From contig NZ_CP076133.1 of NCBI RefSeq assembly GCF_018736045.1, positions 1,426,001 through 1,490,000 of the forward strand: 64,000 bases of DNA, given 5' to 3'. The stretch's first letter is position 1. The number at the start of each line of letters is the position of its first letter. This DNA is from Flammeovirga yaeyamensis (GTDB taxonomy: Bacteria > Bacteroidota > Bacteroidia > Cytophagales > Flammeovirgaceae). Shown in pieces: positions 55,001-64,000 of this stretch. The notes below the pieces were generated by a model. That model ran no database searches. It saw only the letters and a list, made by a program, of their open reading frames with translations, and had not been told where the DNA came from. The position numbers were made by a program, and so were the translations under genes.

Positions 55001-56472
55001 TAAACGGAGACGGATACATTTGAAGTTCCATCCAATTCAACTCCTTGATATCCCGCAGGAATCGTAAACGCATCAGTAGTTAGTATTTGCCAATCGCCCC
55101 ATCCATTTGTTGGAGGGAAAGATAAATCTTGCACTTTTGCCGAACCTACCTTTAAATCAATATTATTGATCGTTTGACCTGATCCGTTGGAATAACGGAT
55201 GTTCAATACAGCTGGAGTATCATCATTGTATGATTGCTCAAATTTTGCAGATGACCACTCACTTACAAAGTCTTTGATATAACCTGTACCCGAATAACCC
55301 GATTCAGAACTTGCTACATTACAATTTCCTTTGTTCATGTTTTCTGCTTCGAAAATCTCTCCGCTTGATGGAGGAGGATTTACGACCACTGCATCTTCAG
55401 TCGTAAATGAATATACTTGATTAGAAGCATCTACAGAACCATCCGAATTAGAAGCTGTTACGCCCCAATAATAGGTTGTACTGTTAACTAAACCCGAAAT
55501 TGCCAAAGAGGTAGAACTTGTTGTTTGATCCACTATACTACCACTTAAATTACTGTTGGTAGATACTTTAACTTGGTAAGAAGTAGCATCACTTGAAGCT
55601 GACCATTGTAAAGTCAATGATGTATTTTGATCAGCAGCTCCATTGGAAGGCGCCGTTAACGAAAAGCTACCCGGAGGTGTTGGTGAAGTTGGCTCATCTA
55701 CTGTTGTAAATGATAAAACAGCATTATTAGCTACTGTATTACCATCCGCATTATTGGCTGTTACTTCCCAATAATATTGCGTTTGATAATTCAATCCAGA
55801 AATCTGATACGACGTACCGTTTACTGTTGTATTGACAATAGGTGACGACAAGTTACTATTGGCTGAAACTACCAAAGTATAATCGTCAGCATCACTTGAT
55901 GAACCCCAAGAAAGGTTAGGAGACAAAGCAATATCAATAGCATTCGCAGAAGGTGCTATTTGATTAAAACTTCCCGGAGGGGTTGGAGTAGGAGTGCCGC
56001 CACCACCTTGAATATCATCGCCTAAACGAAGTTCCAAGTAATCAATATTCACTGAATTACTTGCATTAGTCATCGCATCGATTTTTACGTTTTGATAACC
56101 AACAGGAAGAGAAAAGTCCACTACTAAATCGGCCCATGTAGACCAATCTCCGGTAGTAGGAAAGACAAGATCAGCCACTTTTCCAGAACCAACATTTAAA
56201 GATAAATGAGTGACGTTTCCGGAATGTCCATTTGCATATCGAATAACAATCTGTGCTGCTTGAGTTTCTGAGTTACTTTTATCAAAACCTAAATAAGACC
56301 ACTCGGAAGTGATACCTGTGACATACCCTGAACCTGAGTACCCGCTATAGGTACTACTTACATTTACATTGCCTTTGTTAGTGTTCTCTGCTTCATGAAA
56401 GTCAGTCTGACCTAAAAGTTGAAGTGGAAGAAGTGCAAATAGTAGTAGAGGGATTTTTAAAAAATTGAGCAT
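49030..56472 (-). CDS. 2480-residue T9SS-exported multimodular protein with two beta-helix modules
   Basis: The ATG at 56472 begins a signal peptide (MLNFLKIPLLLFALLPLQLLGQ). Modules, approximate residues: CBM6-like (23-150), two FN3-like (165-365), CBM6-like (373-500), three FN3-like (505-790), DUF1565 plus right-handed beta-helix 1 (796-1305), two FN3-like (1315-1505), PA14 (1512-1672), two FN3-like (1680-1875), DUF1565 plus beta-helix 2 (1880-2390), and a type A T9SS sorting domain (2405-2480; IPNPANDYTVVS, LPSGLYFVML, basic KKLIVR end). The CBM6 and PA14 domains suggest glycan binding at the cell surface, and the helices may be catalytic. Both helices match the lipoprotein at 39460-41388. 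The gene has its own terminator; enzyme class is unknown. Confidence 0.85.
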   Translation of the reverse strand: MLNFLKIPLLLFALLPLQLLGQTDFHEAENTNKGNVNVSSTYSGYSGSGYVTGITSEWSYLGFDKSNSETQAAQIVIRYANGHSGNVTHLSLNVGSGKVADLVFPTTGDWSTWADLVVDFSLPVGYQNVKIDAMTNASNSVNIDYLELRLGDDIQGGGGTPTPTPPGSFNQIAPSANAIDIALSPNLSWGSSSDADDYTLVVSANSNLSSPIVNTTVNGTSYQISGLNYQTQYYWEVTANNADGNTVANNAVLSFTTVDEPTSPTPPGSFSLTAPSNGAADQNTSLTLQWSASSDATSYQVKVSTNSNLSGSIVDQTTSSTSLAISGLVNSTTYYWGVTASNSDGSVDASNQVYSFTTEDAVVVNPPPSSGEIFEAENMNKGNCNVASSESGYSGTGYIKDFVSEWSSAKFEQSYNDDTPAVLNIRYSNGSGQTINNIDLKVGSAKVQDLSFPPTNGWGDWQILTTDAFTIPAGYQGVELDGTSNVSVSVYIDYVELLDGSSVPPSSFSLISPANNAIDVLPSVQLSWNAASGADSYTVLVDNNSDFSSPVYNQQLTVTNCQPTGLDYSTTYYWKVSATNSNGTTEGGSRSFTTSDPLPLPGAFSHTSPSDDEVDVATNVSFTWGSSSDASSYAIKVSTNSNLSNPLVDVSGITATSYSANLSDATTYYWQVTATNPTGSTSSTKTQFTTLVPPPPGSFSLSAPSANAQDVSRFPQFNWSAASAATSYHITVDDNANFSSPVIDQSGITSTSYSSGNALDASKDYYWKVVANNSVGSTNASNNGIKFTTGDVVTGSFYVSTSGSDANGNGSAGNPWKTLAYAVSQIPAGQNNTLHIAAGTYVETQPVKVPLGVNLEGAGVDQVTITSAGSVPVDAGVDVTSGDWKLWYHGSLIQLYSGGYQGGDAVLYGSPDEMIPSSNGNQYLTGFTVDGANKQVKAGIWVQNRNNVTMHHVKVQNCEQRGAVFTRSDLWWYEPMPEGMWMHNSTIHDVEFINNGAQLGSETLGNLCLAGLDGADIYNITINDNVGYGIKFIMVGHYRNVKIHDCDITVNEQDAAWGEKISIELWNLDQGNEVYNINCNTWHSYVNHGQITEYEPTGDEVNNLKIRNVVMIDEDGSSGKEAIEAALSGVEISDCYFQDKGFGIAIWNGQGQTLKKNFLIKNNIINNVARQPNFGFGNSAAVFIPDPATNVMIYNNVFDKMGVALDLGPATNVDIKNNIFYMTEGDDVKGGSGSASHNLKYHSNSQKAAFNSSLSGSNNVSGNPGLVESGNRVTTFYEPASNSSLVVDAGTDIGDAFSGSAPDIGRWEYNSVPTQVPGSFSLNSPSNNANDVSVTPALTWGAALYAQSYQVDVATNSSFGNIVYTQSGITDNSHVVTAILDNNKAYYWRVRAINVVGNTNASNNGQKFTTEDVTPAPGGFTLNSPSGNGVSKTPQFSWNASSDAASYTVVVSTQSNFSNPTINQSGIATTSFTPTVPLNDETTYYWKVSAVNVMGTADASNNGLSFTTVSGPLVGDGLVNLEKWDGIEGDDIVNLTSHVNYPNYPDAVSKVNSTQTPSEQGSDFGQRLWGYLLPTVTGSYEFAVSGDDDVELWLSTDAYKANKVRVAYFDGWTYAGNYDKYPTQKSGGITLEAGKEYYFEVLHKEKDGGDHAQMAWKKPGDSVWSIVSGNVLSSYLLSNLPAPEAFTLSAPTNASNGVSRVPTFTWTASNLATSYDLVVSTNSNLSNPIVDARGLETNSYTVPTTDAFPTSTTYYWAVTAVNEGGTLEAGNNTFSFTTEAQPLPGDFSIIQPTDGVTGTSWNPFFTWSSSFEADSYTIVVSENSNLSSPVINESGITSTGYTDTNSLSATTKYYWKVTAVNSSGSTDVTGGVADFTTGNQDGLVHVKLSGNDGSGNGTASNPYRTVAYAASQVVADQGKTIFVHPGEFIETSEIQIPTGVNLLGSGEGVTILKAGNLGSGGGKEDYVGSLIQLISPSYVVDQYSPAVAPANGNQTISGFTIDGSNRSLKAGLWLQARDNVTIHHVTIQNTAQRGAVACFGQKQGREEPPYYIKNLVMHDMSFIDAAADLSDESLGNLNIAHTDGAEIYNIDIDCQYGYGIKFIFEGYYKNTKIHDCTISVNEDDPLWTEDIAIELWNLGPGNEVYRLDANTWFSFVNWANTFNNPASAGAHLKVYDCKIIDNDGTSLKEAIEVACSGTEVYGNYIENKGWGIAQWLQAERKVTIRNNIFRNTQPQAVWADAGAIFIVADEVPKMEDIKIHNNVFDNLVTGGGSPLKVISVWKGTVDGLDIANNVSTNMLAENYDFYLYGAASVSNATYRNNMRDVTHNVTGITSQSGNLVANPQFKATGQRWEDYYAPATSNSNLVDAGVDIGHPYNGSSPDIGAYEYGSSGSRTTNIGLQEELEVLLIPNPANDYTVVSAPQDVVIENIQLLSSEGKVMRVLSPSNEDVRITTGNLPSGLYFVMLHTNEGAITKKLIVR

Positions 56473-59953
<3,481 letters not shown>

Positions 59954-59964
59954 ACCATTTTAGC

Positions 59965-61944
59965 ATGATGAATAATACACTTTACACTACTTTACTATTA
60001 CTCTTTTTTCAATTTACTCTAAACGCTCAGTCCAATAATGGACTGCCTATGATTGGTGCCCAAATGATTATTGAACCTGGTCAGTCAGATGAGGAAATCG
60101 ATCAACTTTTTGCCCTAATGGAAAGTACGGGAATGACGGTCTGTAGAATAAGGATGTTCGAATCTTATCTGAAAAATGAGAAAGATGATTGGGACTTTAC
60201 TTTATTTGATAAAGCTTTCGATAGTGCTCAAAAACATAATGTAAAAATATTTGCCACTTTATTTCCGTCCACAAGTGTAGATGATATTGGTGGTGTGAAA
60301 TTACCTTCTTCTGAAGAACAGTTGTTACAAATTGAGGAGTATATGAAACATGTTGTGGCTCATTATAAGTCACACTCTCAACTTTTTGCTTGGGTGTTGA
60401 TCAATGAGCCTGGAGTCGGTGATTTGCCAAAAGATGATTTTACACAAAAAAGATATCAAGAGTGGAAATCAAAAAGAAGTATTACTGCTTTTGAAGAAAA
60501 ATTCATGTCGCCTCAAGCTTTTCTAACGGATTACAATACATGGTTTTTAAACTGGATTGCTTCAAAAGTGAGAAGTATTGATCAGAAAACAGCGTTGCAT
60601 GTCAATAATCATATGGCTTTCCAATTGGTAAGAGAATACGATTTCCCTAAATGGAGTGAATTTTTAAATTCTTTGGGCGCATCGGCTCACCCGAGTTGGC
60701 ATTATGGTTGGTTTTCTCGTGAAGATTATACGATGGCGTTTTCAGCTAATTGTAAATTAATTCAATCCGGAGCCATTAAAAATAATTTCTGGATTACCGA
60801 ATTACAAGGAGGAACAAATATTTATAGTGGCTATTTCCCGTTATGTCCCACTAAAGAAGAAATAAGCTTATGGTTATGGACGGGTATTGGAACAGGCGCA
60901 GAAGGAATTATATTTTGGTCATTTAATTCTAGAAAATCCGGAATTGAGGCCGGAGAATGGGGGTTAGTAAATTATGAAAATGGAATGACTGATCGATTGG
61001 AAGAAGTACAGAAAATCAATCAGTTTTTAAAATCAAATGAAAAGTTTTTCAGGGATAAAAAGGTAGTAGAAAGTAATATTTCAATACTTTATAATCGAGA
61101 GTCCATGTGGGCGGAAAAAGCGTTGCAAACGTGGCAAGGTCCAACCACAGGAAGAGATTATGGAAGCACAATGCTTTCTTCCATTGAGTTTTATAAGTTT
61201 CTTCAAAATGAAGGTTATCAACCTAATTTAAAAGAACTTAGAGAGTTTGATTTTTCTAAAAATAACTATGACGGACAACTGATTATTCTATCTCATCAGG
61301 TAGTGATGACAGATCAGATGATTAAAAATTTGAGGGGCTTTATTGAAAAAGGGGGACAGGTTTTGATAGATGGTTTGACTGGTATTTATGATGCTCAATT
61401 AAATTTTGAACCTACCTCTGATTTCAAATTGCAACTACTTACGGGTGGTGAAATTTTAGAAATTAAACACCTACCATCCAACACACAATTTGATATTCAT
61501 GAGAACATAGTTTCTACTGGTTTTATGACTGAAATAAAGAACAAGAGTGCACATGAGATTTATAAGAATAATTCAAAAATAGTAGGACTTAAAAATTCAA
61601 TTGGAAAAGGTACTGTCACTTGGATTCCATCACCTTTAGCTTTGGAAAATAAAAACTCCAAAGGTAACCTTAAAAACCTTTGGGATGATCTAGAAATGGA
61701 TCAACAATTTGCATCAAATAAAATTTTGGAATGCGATAAAGAAGGCCTAATACATCATACGTTAAAATCGAAAAATCAATGGCTTCATATTATCAATAAC
61801 CCAACAAAAACATCCATAGACATCACTTTAAAAGGTGCTGATATTAAACAGCTTAATGATGGTGTTCCTAAAAAAGTAGATCAAAAAATAAAAATAGGTG
61901 TCGAATCGACAATTATTTTAATACAAAAAAGAAAATCACTTTAA
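59965..61944 (+). CDS. Clan GH-A glycosidase, GH42-like beta-galactosidase candidate
   Basis: 659 residues from the ATG at 59965, which starts the signal peptide (YTTLLLLFFQFTLNAQ); the open frame before it overlaps the GH2 gene in another frame. The TIM barrel (about 25-370) has the acid/base Glu148 in WVLINEPG and nucleophile Glu279 in WITELQGG. An alpha/beta domain follows (about 400-510; YDGQLIILSHQVVMTDQMIKN and GGQVLIDGLTG), as in GH42 enzymes with their trimerisation domain, and a small beta domain ends the protein. INEPG instead of the usual GH42 DNEYG motif makes the family assignment loose. It is 11 nt downstream of the GH2 gene. Confidence 0.7.
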   Translation: MMNNTLYTTLLLLFFQFTLNAQSNNGLPMIGAQMIIEPGQSDEEIDQLFALMESTGMTVCRIRMFESYLKNEKDDWDFTLFDKAFDSAQKHNVKIFATLFPSTSVDDIGGVKLPSSEEQLLQIEEYMKHVVAHYKSHSQLFAWVLINEPGVGDLPKDDFTQKRYQEWKSKRSITAFEEKFMSPQAFLTDYNTWFLNWIASKVRSIDQKTALHVNNHMAFQLVREYDFPKWSEFLNSLGASAHPSWHYGWFSREDYTMAFSANCKLIQSGAIKNNFWITELQGGTNIYSGYFPLCPTKEEISLWLWTGIGTGAEGIIFWSFNSRKSGIEAGEWGLVNYENGMTDRLEEVQKINQFLKSNEKFFRDKKVVESNISILYNRESMWAEKALQTWQGPTTGRDYGSTMLSSIEFYKFLQNEGYQPNLKELREFDFSKNNYDGQLIILSHQVVMTDQMIKNLRGFIEKGGQVLIDGLTGIYDAQLNFEPTSDFKLQLLTGGEILEIKHLPSNTQFDIHENIVSTGFMTEIKNKSAHEIYKNNSKIVGLKNSIGKGTVTWIPSPLALENKNSKGNLKNLWDDLEMDQQFASNKILECDKEGLIHHTLKSKNQWLHIINNPTKTSIDITLKGADIKQLNDGVPKKVDQKIKIGVESTIILIQKRKSL

Positions 61945-61981
61945 ATTTTAATAATTATTCTTTAAATTGATCAAAATACCA

Positions 61982-62533
61982 ATGAAAACTAACATGATTG
62001 ATCTACATATTTGGAGTCGTGTCCGTGAAGGCGACTACGAAGCTTTTGAACAACTATATGATCTATTTTTCGACAGTCTATATGCTTATGGTATCAAACT
62101 ATGTAAAAATTCGGACCAAGTAGAAGATGCTATTCATGATATGTTTCTAGACATATGGAAATACCATGATAAGTTATCAGAAACTACTTCTGTAAAATTT
62201 TACCTATTTCGTTCGCTGAGGAGGAAAATTCATAAAAACATCAAATCTGATGAAAAAGTAAGCATCTTTAATAAAGATGTCACCCACGTCTATGAAATCG
62301 AGGACCAAAGTTTCGATACTTTAATAATACAATCCGAGGAAAAAGCCGAAAAATCGGTATTACTTAAGAAAAATTTAGCCTCATTGTCAAAAAGACAGTA
62401 TGAGGCTGTAATGCTAAAATTTTATTCTAATTTCTCTTATAAAGAAATTGGATCTATGATGGATATGAATGAACAATCTGCTAGAAACTTGATAGGCCGT
62501 GGCCTTGAGAAGTTAAAAGGTTTATTCAGTTAA
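61982..62533 (+). CDS. ECF RNA polymerase sigma factor
   Basis: 183 residues from the ATG at 61982; a TTG five codons earlier is in frame but less likely. Sigma region 2 is LYDLFFDSLYAYGIKLCKN and VEDAIHDMFLDIWKYHDKL; region 4 is LSKRQYEAVMLKFYSNFSYKEIG and NEQSARNLIGRGLEKLK. This is the group typical of Bacteroidota FecI-like factors. The gene starts 37 nt after the GH42-like gene and is likely in the same transcript. No FecR gene follows, whereas the FecR gene at 46748-47818 has no sigma gene, so the two are probable partners. Confidence 0.92.
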   Translation: MKTNMIDLHIWSRVREGDYEAFEQLYDLFFDSLYAYGIKLCKNSDQVEDAIHDMFLDIWKYHDKLSETTSVKFYLFRSLRRKIHKNIKSDEKVSIFNKDVTHVYEIEDQSFDTLIIQSEEKAEKSVLLKKNLASLSKRQYEAVMLKFYSNFSYKEIGSMMDMNEQSARNLIGRGLEKLKGLFS

Positions 62534-62545
62534 AAAACCATTTTA

Positions 62546-63001
62546 CTAATCATCCGTCCTCAGTTCTTTCCATTTGCTATTACTTTCGTGAACTATATCT
62601 TTATATTGACTATAAAATCTATTTAAAACTTTATCGTCATCTCTATCTTCTTCTTTCAACATCTTAAGCTCGAACAATAAAGTTCTCAAATGATTTCTTG
62701 TTTCGCTATAATTTACCCATAATTCTTTATGGTTAAAGAAGCCATCCCATGCAGCCAATAAAGCACTACAAGCACTAAAAATAAGTGTCAAGCATTTTAC
62801 AGCGAAATGTAAGTCTTCTCCTAGATCGTCTCCAATAGCAACTAAAAAAGTAATACATGAGGAAGAGAAGGCAATACCCATGTATATCCAAAATGATTTG
62901 CTTTTATGTCCTTCACTCCAGTTGGCAGTTTTTTCAGACATGTCGTAGATTTCTTTTTTTAGCAATTCGTATTTGCTTGTTACGTCTTTGGTATCAGTCA
63001 T
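62546..63001 (-). CDS. SLATT/DUF4231-type two-TM protein
   Basis: 151 residues. Two membrane spans (about 37-57 and 66-86) sit between an amphipathic N-terminal helix (YELLKKEIYDMSEKTANWSEG) and a helical C-terminal part (LWVNYSETRNHLRTLLFELKML). This layout and the WxxYxxTxxxL pattern match the SLATT/DUF4231 group, thought to be membrane-perturbing effectors in nucleotide-signal or SLOG-linked conflict systems. No nucleotidyltransferase, SLOG or other sensor gene is beside it here, so a stand-alone effector or a non-defence role is possible. It is convergent with the sigma gene (12 bp) and divergent from TetR. Confidence 0.65.
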   Translation of the reverse strand: MTDTKDVTSKYELLKKEIYDMSEKTANWSEGHKSKSFWIYMGIAFSSSCITFLVAIGDDLGEDLHFAVKCLTLIFSACSALLAAWDGFFNHKELWVNYSETRNHLRTLLFELKMLKEEDRDDDKVLNRFYSQYKDIVHESNSKWKELRTDD

Positions 63002-63039
63002 AGTTAATGTATGATTTTGCTAATGTTTATTCCTTCGAA

Positions 63040-63129
63040 GATAATTATTTCTGATAAATAATTATCAAATGATACATATCTACCGAAATGTTACTACATT
63101 AGTATCATAAATATAAAATAGTAACATTT
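63040..63129. promoter_or_regulatory. Three inverted repeats in the SLATT-TetR divergent region, candidate operators
   Basis: A perfect 11-5-11 palindrome, GATAATTATTT (63040-63050) with AAATAATTATC (63056-63066); ATGATAC (63069-63075) with GTATCAT (63102-63108); and AAATGTTACT (63086-63095) with AGTAACATTT (63120-63129). The last one overlaps the TetR start codon. TetR proteins bind such palindromes and commonly autoregulate. Confidence 0.5.
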
Positions 63130-63704
63130 TGAAGGCAAAAGATAAAATCATACAATCTGCAACGACTTTATTCTTAGATAAAGGAATTAAGAAGGTAAAC
63201 ATCACCGATATAATCGAAGATGCAGGTGTATCTAAAATGAGCTTTTATCGTCAGTTTAAAAACAAAGAGGACATTCTATTGGCTGTATTGAAGCAATTTT
63301 TTATGGCCTCTATGGATGATTATCAAAAGATATTAGACAAAAAATTATCTTTTTTAGATTTTCTAAATGAGATCATTTTGATGAAAATTGAAGTGAGCAA
63401 GAAAATGAGTAAATCATTTATGGAGGAGCTCATGTCAATGTTTCATGAAAAAAATGAGATACTTGATTTCTTAATGGAACATCAAAAGAAAAGCACTGCT
63501 TTATTTATAGAACAATTGATGCAAGCAAAATCCAACGGGGAAGTCGGAGATGATTTTAGTATTGAGTTTTTGATGTACATGATGGAAAAAACGCAACAAG
63601 TAGCAAGTGATCCAATGTTACTTCAAATGTTTGATACTCCTGAAGAAGCTGTAAAGCAGGCGACAAAATTTTATTTTTTCGGTATATACGGACAAAGAAA
63701 GTAG
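63129..63704 (+). CDS. TetR/AcrR-family transcriptional regulator
   Basis: 191 residues. The start is TTG at 63129; no in-frame ATG exists before the conserved N-terminus, so a TTG start is the most likely. The TetR helix-turn-helix is clear: KIIQSATTLFLDKGIKKVNI then TDIIEDAGVSKMSFYRQFKN. The C-terminal ligand domain is all-helical and diverse. It ends 1 nt before the ATG of an outer-membrane protein gene, so the two are an operon; TetR genes placed before outer-membrane and export genes usually control efflux. Palindromes at its start suggest autoregulation. Confidence 0.9.
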   Translation: MKAKDKIIQSATTLFLDKGIKKVNITDIIEDAGVSKMSFYRQFKNKEDILLAVLKQFFMASMDDYQKILDKKLSFLDFLNEIILMKIEVSKKMSKSFMEELMSMFHEKNEILDFLMEHQKKSTALFIEQLMQAKSNGEVGDDFSIEFLMYMMEKTQQVASDPMLLQMFDTPEEAVKQATKFYFFGIYGQRK

Positions 63705-63705
63705 G

Positions 63706-64000
63706 ATGAAAAAGCAACTAACATACCTATTGATATTGATTTCGCTTCACACTTTTGCACAATCCTCTTTAGAATTTAATGGGATGTTTCAAGGTTTTAC
63801 GACCTATACTAATGATAGCGATTTGAAATTATGGAGTGGAGGACGATATATCCCAGAACTCAAATACGAATATAAAATCGATTCATTACAGTCATTTTCT
63901 GCATATGGATCAGCCAACTTATATGCAGATGTGCAATATGGTGGGGGAGATCCCTTGACCAATGCTTATATCAATCCCTACCGTGCTTGGGTGCGGTATG
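63706..64000 (+). CDS. Outer-membrane-type protein, N-terminal part (runs off window)
   Basis: The first 98 codons are present. A signal peptide (MKKQLTYLLILISLHTFAQ) is followed by strands rich in alternating aromatics (LEFNGMFQGFTTYTND, LKYEYKIDSLQSFSAYGSANLYAD), as in porin-like barrels. It begins 1 nt after the TetR stop. The family cannot be named from this fragment; a TetR-controlled export system would be a natural context. Confidence 0.6.
   Translation, partial: MKKQLTYLLILISLHTFAQSSLEFNGMFQGFTTYTNDSDLKLWSGGRYIPELKYEYKIDSLQSFSAYGSANLYADVQYGGGDPLTNAYINPYRAWVRY

Overview
The window is AT-rich DNA (roughly one third G+C by eye) from a Bacteroidota genome. Markers are a SusC/SusD pair, a FecR anti-sigma factor, TonB receptors with carboxypeptidase-regulatory-like N-termini, a C-terminal type IX secretion (T9SS) sorting domain, many signal-peptidase II lipoproteins and a few TAnnTTTG-type -7 boxes. 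Gene content suggests a marine polysaccharide degrader of the Cytophagales, possibly Flammeovirga-like; the genus is an inference, not shown by the sequence.

Region 1 (1-13.9 kb) is mostly housekeeping and small accessory genes: the 3' part of a GH13 pullulanase-like enzyme, a SnoaL-like protein, a higBA toxin-antitoxin locus whose toxin frame carries an in-frame TGA, a tandem-repeat block ending in a terminator, family II pyrophosphatase (ppaC), an AraC regulator, a DTW-domain tRNA-modifying protein, a short-chain dehydrogenase, a DUF4382-like lipoprotein, an M1 peptidase and several unrecognised small membrane or secreted proteins.

Region 2 (14-22 kb): a stand-alone TonB-dependent receptor lies divergent from a LacI regulator, which forms a two-gene unit with a NADAR-family protein. 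A small repeat protein resembling the DUF6150 septoil family follows, then a Tsx-like outer-membrane channel and an AzgA-type purine permease, the channel gene preceded by a leader with two hairpins.

Region 3 (22.3-62.5 kb) is a large polysaccharide utilization locus in four transcription blocks. Block A (+): a PKD lipoprotein with a duplicated module, a GH63-like enzyme, an unclassified lipoprotein probably of (alpha/alpha)6 type, GH3-PA14, GH65, GH3. Block B (-): FecR, SusC with STN domain, SusD, a beta-helix lipoprotein, GH3, and a clan GH-D-like enzyme broken by an in-frame TGA. Block C (-): a 2480-residue T9SS-exported protein with CBM6, FN3, PA14 and two beta-helix modules. Block D (+): GH2, a GH42-like enzyme and an ECF sigma factor. 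A SUKH immunity-type gene sits between B and C. The likely logic: SusC/SusD imports oligosaccharides and signals through its STN domain to FecR and a sigma factor; exo-acting GH2, GH42-like, GH3, GH65, GH63 and GH-D-like enzymes trim beta- and alpha-linked sugars. No standard endo-acting GH, known lyase family or sulfatase is recognisable, so the three related beta-helix modules are the best candidates for backbone cleavage.

Region 4 (62.5-64 kb): a SLATT/DUF4231-type two-TM protein, and divergently a TetR regulator followed by the start of an outer-membrane protein gene, with several inverted repeats between them. No tRNA, rRNA, CRISPR array, transposase or phage gene was seen.
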